Shown here piece after piece: positions 16,118 through 24,857 of a stretch of DNA of 36,976 nt. Made by a program: the position numbers and the translations under genes. Location of the stretch: positions 210-37,185 of the forward strand of contig DCIG01000062.1 of the NCBI GenBank assembly GCA_002315855.1. Reading direction: 5' to 3'. The DNA comes from Lentisphaeria bacterium UBA1732 (GTDB taxonomy: Bacteria; Verrucomicrobiota; Lentisphaeria; Victivallales; UBA1829). The notes beneath the pieces are model-generated. The model was not told the DNA's origin. It saw nothing but the letters and a program-made list of their open reading frames with translations, and ran no database searches. Numbering within the stretch: position 1 is the first letter of the stretch; each line of letters starts with the position of its first letter.

Positions 16118-17373
16118 ATCGCACAATCCCCTCTCTGTCTGACCTGCCGCGCAGGACTGACCCTAAACGCCTCGCCGTATGCGTCCGCGCAAAAGCTATT
16201 CCCATGCTGAAACGCGGTCATCCGTGGCTCTTTGAAGATTCCGCCTCGAAAATCACCGCCGGCGGCAAACCGGGAGATGTGGCTGTCATGTACGATCCCG
16301 ACGGCAAAATCCTCGGCGCAGGCTTGTATGACCCCGACTCCGTTTTGCGCGTCCGCATCCTTCAGACCTCGAAGACCCTGCCCCCCGTGGGGGATGACCT
16401 GTTTCGTCTGCTGGTGCAGAATGCCGCTGCTCTCCGCTTCGGTCAGATTCCCCCCCGTACTACCGCGTGGCGCCTCATCAACGGCGAATCCGATGGTTTT
16501 CCCGGCATGGTCGCCGACCGTTACGCCAATACGCTCGTCCTGAAATTTTATTCCTCCGCTTTTGTCCCGTGGGCGGGCAATATCGCAAACGTTTTTTTCG
16601 ACGCGGACTCCTCTCTCGCAAACGGCGTGATTCGTCTTTCCCGCTCCATCGAAAACGAGCCGTTTGTCCGTTCGTTCCTGCCGGAGGGCTCATCCACTGT
16701 CTTTTCACGTTCCGGCGCACCGTTTGACGTCCCTGTCCGCTTTCAGGAGAATGGTCTCACGTTTGAAGCGGATGTCATTCGCGGACAGAAAACAGGCTTT
16801 TTTCTGGACCAGCGCGACAATCGCGCCGAGGCCGGCAAACTTGCCGCAGACTGCCGCGTCCTGAATGTGTTCTCGTTTTCCGGCGGTTTCTCGCTTTATG
16901 CGGCACGCGGCGGGGCAAAAAGCGTATGCAGTATCGATGCCGACCCTCATGCCATGGAAGCATGTGAACGGCACTTCAAACTCAATTCGCAGACCCCGTC
17001 CGTTGCGGCATGTTCGCACGAAGCTATCATCGGCGATGCCTTTGAAGCCATGTCGGATTTGGCGAAAAAAAAGCGCAAATTCGATTTGGTGATTGTCGAC
17101 CCCCCATCGTTTGCAAAATCGGCGGCGGAACGTTCCGGCGCACTTCATTCCTACGCACGGCTTGCCCGTCTTGCGGATTCCCTGCTGAAAACCCGCGGCA
17201 CACTGATGTTTGCCTCGTGTTCCAGCCGTGTCAATTCCGATGATTTTTTCCAATGCGTCCTCGCAAACTGCCATGTCAGAGAATGGAGACGGACAGCCCA
17301 TGCCGTCGACCATCCGGCGAAATTTGCGGAATCCTCCTATCTCAAATGCCTTTATGCGGAGAAAATGCCATGA
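16114..17373 (+). CDS. RlmI-like rRNA (cytosine-C5-)methyltransferase
   Basis: A 419-aa protein. The start is TTG overlapping the previous stop (TTGA), with AAGGTGA just upstream. An N-terminal PUA-like RNA-binding domain lies at about 20-90 (RGHPWLFEDSASKI...GDVAVMYD). The RlmI signature GQKTGFFLDQRDNR is near 224-237. The SAM-binding core has LNVFSFSGGFSLYAARGGA (250-268) and motif IV VDPPSFAKS (328-336). A Cys near the C-terminus (FASCSS) suits m5C chemistry. RlmI methylates C1962 of 23S rRNA in E. coli; the same target is a fair inference. The N-terminus is about 20 residues longer than in E. coli. The mutY start overlaps its stop by ATGA. Confidence 0.88.
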   Translation: MNRTIPSLSDLPRRTDPKRLAVCVRAKAIPMLKRGHPWLFEDSASKITAGGKPGDVAVMYDPDGKILGAGLYDPDSVLRVRILQTSKTLPPVGDDLFRLLVQNAAALRFGQIPPRTTAWRLINGESDGFPGMVADRYANTLVLKFYSSAFVPWAGNIANVFFDADSSLANGVIRLSRSIENEPFVRSFLPEGSSTVFSRSGAPFDVPVRFQENGLTFEADVIRGQKTGFFLDQRDNRAEAGKLAADCRVLNVFSFSGGFSLYAARGGAKSVCSIDADPHAMEACERHFKLNSQTPSVAACSHEAIIGDAFEAMSDLAKKKRKFDLVIVDPPSFAKSAAERSGALHSYARLARLADSLLKTRGTLMFASCSSRVNSDDFFQCVLANCHVREWRRTAHAVDHPAKFAESSYLKCLYAEKMP

Positions 17374-18455
17374 ATGATGCCGGCTGCCGGTTCCCCGCAG
17401 ATTTGATTGCCGCACTCCCCGTTCGTCTCGTCCCTTGGTTTTTGGCGGAGAAACGCGATTTGGAGTGGAGAAAGAACCCGACCCCATATCGCGTTTGGGT
17501 CTCCGAAATCATGCTCCAGCAGACCCGCGTAGAGGCTGTAAAACCATTCTATGACCGTTTCCTCTCCGTCCTCCCGGACATCGCTTCGCTTGCCGCCGCA
17601 GATGAGGAAACTCTCCTGAAACTCTGGGAGGGGCTTGGCTATTACAGACGCGTCAGAAATATGCAGGCCGCCGCGCAGCTCATCATGACGGAATACGGCG
17701 GCGTTTTCCCGCAGGAATACGATCAGGTCCGCGCTCTCCCCGGCATCGGAGACTACACCGCCGGCGCGATTCTGTCGATTGCATTCGGCAAGCCAGAACC
17801 GGCTGTCGATGGAAATGTCCTGCGCGTCATCACGCGAATCACCGGGTCCGAAGCCAATATCGATGACACGAAAGTCCGCAAATCCATGACTGCCCTTCTC
17901 CGCGAAGTCTACCCTGCGGATCATTGCAGTGAATTTACGCAAAGTCTGATGGAACTTGGCGCAACGGTCTGTCTGCCGAACGGCGATCCCCGCTGTCTCT
18001 TCTGTCCCATGAAACAGCTTTGCCGCGCATTTGCGGACGGAACCATTGACCGCATTCCCGTGCGGAAACCGAAAGCCGGACGCCGCATTGAAAATCTTGC
18101 CGTACTGATTCTGCGCCATGGCGGGAAAATTGCGGTCGGGAAACGCCCTGAAAGCGGTCTTCTGGCCGGACTTTGGGAGTTCCCGAATGTTTCAGGCTCC
18201 CCCGCCTCCGCTGAACTCAAAAAAAGGTTTTCCGTTCACACACTGAAAGAAGCGGGTACTGCGGTGCATATTTTCTCCCATGTGGAATGGCACATGACGC
18301 TTTACGAGGGGGAAACCGATGAATTCCTGCCGGATTTCCGATGGCTCTCCCCGGAAGAACTGCAACGCGATACGGCATTGCCGGGCGCATTCAAAGCCGC
18401 CCGCGCCATAGCTCTTCGGCAAAATACCGCACGAGGCGGGAGAAAACGCAGATGA
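17370..18455 (+). CDS. mutY: A/G-specific adenine glycosylase MutY
   Basis: The start at 17370 overlaps the previous stop (ATGA) and has GGAG 8 nt upstream. The product is 361 aa, typical of MutY. It has EIMLQQTRV (Glu46, DNA-glycosylase helix), the helix-hairpin-helix LPGIGDYTAGAI (123-134) with catalytic Asp147 in AVDGNVLRV, and a 4Fe-4S cysteine loop (C201, C209, C212, C218). The first spacing is seven residues, one more than the usual C-x6-C. A C-terminal NUDIX-like domain (about 240-355; VGKRPESGLLAGLWEFPN) recognises 8-oxoG. It removes A mispaired with 8-oxoG. Its last codons overlap the start of the glycosyltransferase gene. Confidence 0.95.
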   Translation: MNDAGCRFPADLIAALPVRLVPWFLAEKRDLEWRKNPTPYRVWVSEIMLQQTRVEAVKPFYDRFLSVLPDIASLAAADEETLLKLWEGLGYYRRVRNMQAAAQLIMTEYGGVFPQEYDQVRALPGIGDYTAGAILSIAFGKPEPAVDGNVLRVITRITGSEANIDDTKVRKSMTALLREVYPADHCSEFTQSLMELGATVCLPNGDPRCLFCPMKQLCRAFADGTIDRIPVRKPKAGRRIENLAVLILRHGGKIAVGKRPESGLLAGLWEFPNVSGSPASAELKKRFSVHTLKEAGTAVHIFSHVEWHMTLYEGETDEFLPDFRWLSPEELQRDTALPGAFKAARAIALRQNTARGGRKRR

Positions 18456-19582
18456 AAACGATTCTCGCCGCACTCTACCGGTATCATCCGTTCGGAGGTC
18501 TTCAGCGCGACTCCATGCGCCTTTTTGAAGAGCTTGCCGCTCGCGGACACCATGTCATTGTTTTCACGGCGGAATGGACTGGCCCCGTCCCCGATGGTAT
18601 CACGCTGGAAGTCGTTCACCCTCCTCGTTTTGCCTCCAATCACAGGCGCATGAAATGGTTCTCCGATCGTTTTCTGGAGCGTCTGAAAAATTCATCCGCA
18701 CCGCATTTTGATGTTTCACTGGCTATGAGCCGTATCCCCGGCGCTGATTTCTATTTCGCCGCCGATGTGTGCATGAAACGCTACTGGAGCAAACTTCATC
18801 CCGCATGGATTCTCCGTTTCCTGCCGCGTTACCGCACTTACCTGAAACTGGAGGAAGGCGTATGCTCGCCGCTGGCTCACACTCGGATTCTCTGTCTGGT
18901 GCAGTCGCAAATCGACGATTACAGGCGCGAATACGGCACTCGACCGGAACGTCTTCAGCTTCTTCCCCCCGGCATGGACCCTCACTGCAGCATCCGTCCC
19001 GATGAACTCACGGTGAACCGCATCCGTACAGAACTCCGAAAGAACAACAATGTTTCCGCAGATGAGATTGTTTTGGTCATGATTGCCAGCAGTGTCTTCA
19101 ACAAAGGCACGGACAGAGCGATTACTGCTGCGGGGAATCTGCCTCCCGCCCTCAAAAAACGCGTCCGTTTGTGGCTGATTGGCAATCTGCCTCAGAAAAA
19201 ACTGGAAGAAATGCTGACCCGTGCCGGACTGCTCCCGAATCAGGCTGTCTTCTTCGGTGCGGTGGATGGCATCAGAGATTATCTGCTGGCATCGGATTTG
19301 ATGGTTCATCCCGCCCGCAATGAAGCCGCCGGTATGGCTCTGATTGAATCTGTTTCCGCCGGGACTCCCGTCATCACGACGGATATTTGCGGATATGCCC
19401 CCTATATTGCCGAATCGGGGAACACCGTCCTGAAATCGCCGTTCAGTCAGACTGATTTGGACATTGCGCTGGAAAAAACGCTCCTTGAGCTGCCTGCACG
19501 CAGACAAGCCACTTTGGCATACGCCGCCGAACAGGATTTCACCGCACGGACTCGCGTTTTCGCGGACATCATCACGCGCTGA
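18452..19582 (+). CDS. waaG: WaaG (RfaG)-like LPS core glycosyltransferase, GT4
   Basis: A 376-aa GT4 enzyme, almost exactly the length of E. coli WaaG (374). The N-terminus MKTILAALYRYHPFGGLQRD...RGHHV closely follows the WaaG start (Y-x-Y-x-P-F-G-G-L-Q-R-D). The donor-binding C-terminal domain has FNKGTDRAI, FFGAVDG, and HPARNEAAGMALIES with the E-x7-E retaining-GT4 motif, then GTPVITTDICGYAPYI. WaaG transfers glucose from UDP-glucose to heptose II of the LPS core at the inner face of the inner membrane; the exact acceptor here is unknown. The start overlaps the mutY stop. Its presence implies an outer membrane with LPS. Its TGA lies directly against the stop of the convergent ABC gene. Confidence 0.85.
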   Translation: MKTILAALYRYHPFGGLQRDSMRLFEELAARGHHVIVFTAEWTGPVPDGITLEVVHPPRFASNHRRMKWFSDRFLERLKNSSAPHFDVSLAMSRIPGADFYFAADVCMKRYWSKLHPAWILRFLPRYRTYLKLEEGVCSPLAHTRILCLVQSQIDDYRREYGTRPERLQLLPPGMDPHCSIRPDELTVNRIRTELRKNNNVSADEIVLVMIASSVFNKGTDRAITAAGNLPPALKKRVRLWLIGNLPQKKLEEMLTRAGLLPNQAVFFGAVDGIRDYLLASDLMVHPARNEAAGMALIESVSAGTPVITTDICGYAPYIAESGNTVLKSPFSQTDLDIALEKTLLELPARRQATLAYAAEQDFTARTRVFADIITR

Positions 19583-21304
19583 TCAAACGCTTTCGCCCTC
19601 TTTTTCACCGATTCGGATTACCTGATTGCAATAACGCGCACAGCCGCTGCGGTGTGCCACCATCAGGATGGTCAATTTGCCTCTCAGGGCATTCAGCGCG
19701 TCGATAAATGCCGCTTCCGTATCATTGTCCAGTGCGCTCGTCGCCTCATCCAGAATGAGAAATGAGGGATTCCGGTACAATGCGCGGGCAATCGCAATGC
19801 GCTGACGCTGCCCGCCGGAAAGCCGTGCTCCGAATTCACCGATTACGGTATGTGTCCCTTCCGGCAGAGATGCTGTGAAATCAGACATCTGCGCCATTTC
19901 CAGAACTTCCGCAACACGTTTGTCATCAATCTCTTCGGGCGGTATCCCGAATGCCACGTTTGCCCGTATGGTGTCATTGAACAGATTGATTTCCTGCGGC
20001 ACATATCCAATCAGTTTCCGCCATGCAGGAAGATTCTGCGAAATATCCACACCGTCTGCCAGCACTTTCCCGGACTCAGGCTTCAGAAAACCCATCAGCA
20101 AATCTGTCAGTGTGGATTTCCCGCCGCCCGTGGGACCCGTTACCGCAATACAGCCTTTCGGCTGGATTGTCAGGGAGAAATCGCGGAAAACCGGAGCGGG
20201 TGCATTTTCGTAAGTGAATGTGATATGGTCCAGTTTCAGCTCGCGGTCGAATGTTATCATAGGAGCATCGGCGGCGGCTTTTTTCTCCGTCGGAATATTC
20301 GTTAAATCTTCGCACAGAACATGGAATGAATAAGAAATACCACGCATCAGCACTACGTTATACTGAATCCGGGAGACGGACGGAATCAGACGGAACATCG
20401 CCGCAATGAAAAATGCGGAATACAGCACGATTTCATCGTATGGCACATGAAGTAAAATCACCGCCGACGCAAACACTGCTCCCGTCAATATGACGAAAAC
20501 TTCCAGACTGTAACGGGGTATCTGTCCGAAATCAAGCTGAAGTTTCAGCGCGGACACATTCAGCCGCTGCGCATTCACCAGCTTTTCCCGGAAAAAATCC
20601 CCGCAGCCGAAAAGTTTCAGCTCTCGCACCACCGCAAAACTCTGGTTCATTGTTTTCGTGGACTCTTCAACCGCTTCGTGCATTTGTTTGGAGGCACGGT
20701 TCAGAAGACGCTTGAACCCCGAATGAAACAATACGGCACACACACTGCATACTGCAAATGACAGAAATGCAATGCCCGGTATCAGAATGAAAACAACAAG
20801 CAGAATCGCCGCAAAGACGCACAGTTCCGACATCGTCAGCAGCAATGGCACCAGCAGCAGACGCGCAATTTCACGAATCTGCGAAATCTTTGCAATCAGT
20901 TCCGATGCGCCGTTTGTCAGATGATAGGAATAATCTGCATTCACATAGGTGCTGTACAGCCGCCCCGTCAAATCCAGCGACACATCCGCTGAATAGGATG
21001 TCTGCGCCCGTGTCATCAGGTACGCAAAAACATTTTTCAGCACGAAAACAGCCAGTATCAGGACCATGATTTCCAAAATGAAATGATCCCGCGTCGGGCT
21101 GCCGAATAATTCATAAAGCGCATGGAGCCATCGGTTCGTCTCCAGCATTTCAGGAACAGCCAGTGCCGTGGCAAGCGGCATCAGCATTCCCAGTGCTGCC
21201 AGTTCCAGCAAAGAAGATGCGGCCATTCCCGCAACAAGAGCCAAAGCCCGCCACTTAAAGCGGGGCGAAAGAATTCGCCTGATGTCGCGGAACATGGTGA
21301 ACAT
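19583..21304 (-). CDS. MsbA-type ABC exporter (fused permease and ATPase)
   Basis: A 573-aa half-transporter: six transmembrane helices in residues 1-330, then an ATP-binding domain. Visible are Walker A TGPTGGGKST (389-398), Q-loop Gln437 (YVPQE), signature LSGGQ (495-499), Walker B FLILDEATSALD (515-526) and switch His551. It would work as a homodimer exporting a lipid, lipid-linked glycan or peptide; MsbA/PglK-like relatives flip LPS core lipid or oligosaccharide-lipids. The facing waaG-like gene makes an envelope glycolipid role plausible, but that is inference. It starts one base after the stop of the AmaP-like gene and has no SD of its own, so translational coupling is likely. Confidence 0.92.
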   Translation of the reverse strand: MFTMFRDIRRILSPRFKWRALALVAGMAASSLLELAALGMLMPLATALAVPEMLETNRWLHALYELFGSPTRDHFILEIMVLILAVFVLKNVFAYLMTRAQTSYSADVSLDLTGRLYSTYVNADYSYHLTNGASELIAKISQIREIARLLLVPLLLTMSELCVFAAILLVVFILIPGIAFLSFAVCSVCAVLFHSGFKRLLNRASKQMHEAVEESTKTMNQSFAVVRELKLFGCGDFFREKLVNAQRLNVSALKLQLDFGQIPRYSLEVFVILTGAVFASAVILLHVPYDEIVLYSAFFIAAMFRLIPSVSRIQYNVVLMRGISYSFHVLCEDLTNIPTEKKAAADAPMITFDRELKLDHITFTYENAPAPVFRDFSLTIQPKGCIAVTGPTGGGKSTLTDLLMGFLKPESGKVLADGVDISQNLPAWRKLIGYVPQEINLFNDTIRANVAFGIPPEEIDDKRVAEVLEMAQMSDFTASLPEGTHTVIGEFGARLSGGQRQRIAIARALYRNPSFLILDEATSALDNDTEAAFIDALNALRGKLTILMVAHRSGCARYCNQVIRIGEKEGESV

Positions 21305-21305
21305 T

Positions 21306-21782
21306 TCAGGAATGCACCTGTTCGGCCGGCAGTGGATTGACTTCGGTTAAATGCAGTTTGACCGACTCGATCTTATCCAGACCGAAGGTATCTTTCAGAC
21401 TCTGCTGGATTTTCGCCTGCATTCCTTCCGCCAATACGGAAAATGGCTCTCCCAACGTTTCCAAATTCGCTTTCAGCCCCACACATAAAACTATCTTGAC
21501 CGCCGTTTCCTTCCCGCTGAAACTTGCTTTCTTCATGCTGAATAATCCATCAGCTTCCAGTACATGCTGTATCACGTCCCGCACCGCTTTCACAGACACC
21601 ACGATTTCTTCGTTCCCGCTCTTCAGAATGAGCTTGGACAGACTCTTTCGGTGCAGGCACAGCAGCAGAAGAAACAGAACCAGCACTGCAAGCAGCAGTC
21701 CCGCTACGATTCCGTAAAGAAACGGATTTGCATCAATTGTCTTGCTCACAGATTGAATCATCATCTCTATTTTCTGGAACAT
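21306..21782 (-). CDS. AmaP-like membrane anchor for Asp23-family proteins
   Basis: A 158-aa protein with one membrane helix (about 24-43, IVAGLLLAVLVLFLLLLCL) followed by a basic HRKS and a cytoplasmic domain resembling the Asp23/Gls24 fold (GNEEIVVSVKAVRDVI, TAVKIVLCVGLKANLE, IQQSLKDTFGL). In Firmicutes AmaP anchors Asp23 at the membrane. Here the gene follows two Asp23 genes, which supports the same pairing. AAAGGA lies 6-8 nt before the ATG. The 145-bp gap before it contains a degenerate repeat copy. Confidence 0.75.
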   Translation of the reverse strand: MFQKIEMMIQSVSKTIDANPFLYGIVAGLLLAVLVLFLLLLCLHRKSLSKLILKSGNEEIVVSVKAVRDVIQHVLEADGLFSMKKASFSGKETAVKIVLCVGLKANLETLGEPFSVLAEGMQAKIQQSLKDTFGLDKIESVKLHLTEVNPLPAEQVHS

Positions 21783-21824
21783 GGTTGTTTCCTTTCCGGG
21801 TTTGAACCTGATTAATTGGGGAAT

Positions 21825-21921
21825 GTCTTCAAAATCCTGACGGCGACTTTGAATTTCCCTTCAGGCAGAATAAATCTGAATTGAACGGCTCTTTCGTGCA
21901 AAGCATTTGAAATCAGCCTGC
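21825..21921. repeat. Degenerate copy of the GAGCTGATTTC element, copy C
   Basis: Left part TCTTCAAAATCCTGACGGCG then TTTGAATTTC, and right arm GCATTTGAAATCAGCCTG, with about 60 bp between. It sits in the gap between the second Asp23 gene and the AmaP-like gene. Divergence makes its limits uncertain. Confidence 0.45.
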
Positions 21922-21927
21922 ACAGCC

Positions 21928-22380
21928 TCACACAATACTCTGTTCCGGATCATCGTCTTCCGGTCTCGTCGCAGATGCCTCATCTCCGGTTGCTTCAGCC
22001 TCGTCCTGCGCTTCTTCTTTCGGCATGTCATCCACGTCGAATATCTCAAGATTGATCGCCTTGACTTTCATTCCCGTGAATGACGTGATTTGTTCGTGGC
22101 AAATCCTCTGAATTTCGCTGGCGGTCTTCCTGAAATCCGTACCGTATTCGGCTGTAATCCGGATTACAACGGAAATGGAGCCGTCTCCCTCGGAATTGAC
22201 CTGAATTGAGCGGTCAAACACGTTCTTCGAGCCAACCAGATCGGCCAAATCCGACACCAGAGAAGTGCCCGCCAGTCGAACCATCCCCGGAATCCCCGAA
22301 ATGGCTCTGCGGATAATCGATACAATTACACTTTCGTGGACCGTGTAATTACTCTCAACGGTTTTTCCTTTTGCTGCCAT
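21928..22380 (-). CDS. Asp23/Gls24 family envelope stress protein (second copy)
   Basis: A 150-aa protein with the Asp23 pattern: YTVHESVIVSIIRRAISGIPGMVRLAG, SIQVNSEGDGSISVVIRITAEYG and a terminal IQRICHEQITSFTGMKVKAINLEIFDV. An acidic tail (EEAQDEAEATGDE...) of about 35 residues follows. AGGTG stands 5 nt before the ATG. It lies 9 nt after its paralogue. Asp23 proteins gather at the membrane and are linked to envelope homeostasis in Gram-positives; a role in a diderm is uncertain. Confidence 0.87.
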   Translation of the reverse strand: MAAKGKTVESNYTVHESVIVSIIRRAISGIPGMVRLAGTSLVSDLADLVGSKNVFDRSIQVNSEGDGSISVVIRITAEYGTDFRKTASEIQRICHEQITSFTGMKVKAINLEIFDVDDMPKEEAQDEAEATGDEASATRPEDDDPEQSIV

Positions 22381-22389
22381 ATCTTCACC

Positions 22390-22851
22390 TCATCTCTGAT
22401 TCTGGCTGTTGTCCGAATCATCTTCCGTCGCCGGGGCCGGCATTTCCATATCGCGGATATCCACGATCACGGACGATACCTTCAAGCCGGTCATCTTTTC
22501 AATCGCGTCCGACACTCGGGTGCGGATTGTCTCCACGATTTCAGGAATTTTCACACCGAAAAATACCACAATCGCAATCCGTATGCTGACTGACGATTGC
22601 TCCGTATACGTAACGGTAATGGCGCGGTCCTGTATCTTCCGGCTTCCGACAAGCTCGGCAAGACTGTCTATCAGACTGCTCCCCGCAAGACGTGAAATTC
22701 CTTCAATTTCAGATGCCGTGCGCTTTACTATCGTTGACAGCGCACTCTCCTGAATCGAAATTGTCCCGATCGCTTTGCTTTCAACCTCATACCCCCCGGA
22801 AAGCATGATGCTCCCGGATGGTGTGCTTTTGTTCTGCTGTTGTTTATTCAT
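22390..22851 (-). CDS. Asp23/Gls24 family envelope stress protein (first copy)
   Basis: A 153-aa paralogue of the next gene. It has GTISIQESALSTIVKRTASEIEGISRLAG, DRAITVTYTEQSSVSIRIAIVVFFG and a C-terminal VRTRVSDAIEKMTGLKVSSVIVDIRD-like helix-strand. The N-terminus is Gln/Asn-rich and the C-terminus acidic. AAGGAG is 10 nt before the ATG. It follows accC by 106 nt. The accBC-asp23 linkage is well known in Firmicutes and is seen here in an apparently LPS-bearing organism. Confidence 0.87.
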   Translation of the reverse strand: MNKQQQNKSTPSGSIMLSGGYEVESKAIGTISIQESALSTIVKRTASEIEGISRLAGSSLIDSLAELVGSRKIQDRAITVTYTEQSSVSIRIAIVVFFGVKIPEIVETIRTRVSDAIEKMTGLKVSSVIVDIRDMEMPAPATEDDSDNSQNQR

Positions 22852-22908
22852 TTTGGATAAACTCCTTCATCGAAGATTATTTGAGGCCTCTCAAACAAGG
22901 GTATCTCT

Positions 22909-22959
22909 GTTGATTTTGAAATGAACTCTCTTTAGAACTGATTTCACCTGAAATCAGCT
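22909..22959. repeat. Copy D of the GAGCTGATTTC element, overlapping the accC stop
   Basis: The core 22935-22959 is AACTGATTTCA/TGAAATCAGCT with a two-base loop, a near-perfect hairpin with the shortest loop of the family. The accC stop codon (TAG on the minus strand, 22958-22960) lies in its arm. A weaker half-palindrome (GTTGATTTTGAAAT) precedes it at 22910. Confidence 0.6.
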
Positions 22960-24331
22960 ATTTATTCACAGGACAGTTCTTTTCAAAATATCCGCCTTTC
23001 ACGAGTTTCTCGATTTGGTCCGTATCGTACTCTCCGGCTATGAATTCTTTCGTGTCCAGCAAAAACTGCGCAAACGGAATTGAGGTCTGTACTCCCTCAA
23101 TCAAATACTCATCAAGCGCACGTCTGCACCGCGCAATCGCTTCCGCACGGGTCGGAGCATGAACAATGAGCTTGGCAATCATGCTGTCATAGTTCGGAGG
23201 AATACGATACCCCGCAAACACATGAGAATCCACGCGCACTCCGGGGCCGCCCGGTGCGGCATAGAACGTTATCTGACCGGGGCATGGCGAAAAATTGCAG
23301 TACGGATTTTCAGCATTGATGCGGCATTCGATGGCATGACCGGACAGTGTGATGTTCTTCTGCTGATAGGAAAGACGCTCTCCTGCCGCAATCCTGATTT
23401 GTTCCTTGATGATGTCAATTCCGCTCACCATTTCGCTCACGGTATGCTCCACCTGTACGCGGGTGTTCATTTCCATAAAGTAGAAATTCTGATTGGAAAG
23501 CAGAAATTCAATCGTCCCGGCGGAGGTGTACCCCACGGCTTTCGCGGCTTTCACTGCCGTTTCGTTGATTTTCTTCCGCAGGGCGGCGGACAGCATCGGC
23601 GCGGGCGATTCTTCAATCAGTTTCTGATGACGGCGTTGCAGTGAACAGTCGCGCTCTCCCAGTGAAATCACGTTGCCGAAATTGTCGCCCAGCACCTGAA
23701 CTTCGATATGGCGGGGATGTTCAATCAGTTTTTCGATATACACATCACCGTTTCCGAAAGCTCGTTCCGCCTCCGTCATGGCCGCGTGGAATCCTTGAAT
23801 CAGGCTGGCGTCATTATGCGCGGTGCGCATCCCGCGTCCTCCGCCTCCGGCTGTCGCCTTGATCATCACGGGATATTCGATTTTACGGGCGATTTCCAGT
23901 GCTTCCTGTTCGGTGGAAATGATTTTATTGCTTCCCGGTGTTACGGGAATACCTGCCTTGCGCATGGTTTCGCGCGCGGAGGCTTTATCCCCCATGGCGC
24001 GAATCTGTTCTGCCGTGGGACCGATGAATGTGATATTGCATTCTTTGCAGATTTGCGCAAAATGCGGATTTTCGGAAAGAAAACCATAGCCCGGATGAAT
24101 CGCATCCACATCGCCGATTTCCGCAACACTGATGATTCGGTCAATCAGAAGATAGCTTTGGTTCGCGGGAGCCGGTCCGATACATACCGCTTCATCCGCC
24201 AAACGCACCGGCAGGCTGTTTTCGTCTGCTTTCGAGTAGACGATGACGCTTTTGATGCCCATTTCCCGGCAGGCGCGGATAATGCGAATCGCGATTTCCC
24301 CTCGGTTGGCTATCAGGATTTTATTGAACAT
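22958..24331 (-). CDS. accC: Acetyl-CoA carboxylase biotin carboxylase subunit AccC
   Basis: A 457-aa protein of normal length. The N-terminal domain starts FNKILIANRGEIAIRIIRA; the ATP-grasp domain has KATAGGGGRGMR (about 161-172), the lid, MEMNTRVQVEHTVSE (catalytic Glu/Arg region) and the C-terminal AIECRINAENP. It carboxylates biotin on AccB using bicarbonate and ATP, the first half of malonyl-CoA synthesis. AAGG lies 7 nt before the ATG. It is 21 nt after accB. Its stop codon lies inside a hairpin of the dispersed repeat family. Confidence 0.97.
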   Translation of the reverse strand: MFNKILIANRGEIAIRIIRACREMGIKSVIVYSKADENSLPVRLADEAVCIGPAPANQSYLLIDRIISVAEIGDVDAIHPGYGFLSENPHFAQICKECNITFIGPTAEQIRAMGDKASARETMRKAGIPVTPGSNKIISTEQEALEIARKIEYPVMIKATAGGGGRGMRTAHNDASLIQGFHAAMTEAERAFGNGDVYIEKLIEHPRHIEVQVLGDNFGNVISLGERDCSLQRRHQKLIEESPAPMLSAALRKKINETAVKAAKAVGYTSAGTIEFLLSNQNFYFMEMNTRVQVEHTVSEMVSGIDIIKEQIRIAAGERLSYQQKNITLSGHAIECRINAENPYCNFSPCPGQITFYAAPGGPGVRVDSHVFAGYRIPPNYDSMIAKLIVHAPTRAEAIARCRRALDEYLIEGVQTSIPFAQFLLDTKEFIAGEYDTDQIEKLVKGGYFEKNCPVNK

Positions 24332-24352
24332 AGAAAACCTTCAAATCAATAT

Positions 24353-24838
24353 TTATTCCAGAACGAACAAAGGCTGTCCGTATTCCACTGGCTGCCCGTT
24401 TTCCAGAAGAATTTCACGAATCACTCCGCTCTTTTCCGCCTTGATTTCATTCATTACTTTCATCGCCTCCACGATTGCCACTGTGGTGTCGGCCTCCACG
24501 TGCGTCCCCACTTTCACAAACGGTTCTGCACCGGGGGAGCTTGTCCGGTAAAAGGTCCCGACGGTCGGCGATACAATCATTTTTTCGGGATCAGGCTCTT
24601 TGGATTTCGCAACAACAGGCTCGGCAACAACCGATGCGGGCGCAGGAACATTCATCGCGGGGGCAACAACCGACGGAACTGGTGCCGGCATAAAGGCCAT
24701 CGGCGCTGAAACCGGAACAGGGGGATTGCTGGCTGCCCGGCGCAGACAGAGCGTCATTTCTTCGGATTCGATTTTGAACTCGGTCAGATCGTTGTCTGCC
24801 ATCAGTTTCACAATTGTCTTGATTTCATCGATTTTCAT
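24353..24838 (-). CDS. accB: Biotin carboxyl carrier protein AccB
   Basis: A 161-aa protein. The N-terminal about 35 residues are helical, followed by an Ala/Pro/Val-rich flexible linker (about 36-80). The biotinyl domain has the thumb-containing VGTFYRTSSPGAEPFV and the biotinylation motif EAMKVMN (Lys127). It carries carboxybiotin between AccC and the carboxyltransferase. GGTGA is 7 nt before the ATG. It sits 19 nt after aroQ and 21 nt before accC. Confidence 0.96.
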   Translation of the reverse strand: MKIDEIKTIVKLMADNDLTEFKIESEEMTLCLRRAASNPPVPVSAPMAFMPAPVPSVVAPAMNVPAPASVVAEPVVAKSKEPDPEKMIVSPTVGTFYRTSSPGAEPFVKVGTHVEADTTVAIVEAMKVMNEIKAEKSGVIREILLENGQPVEYGQPLFVLE

Positions 24839-24857
24839 GATGATTCACCACTTGTTT

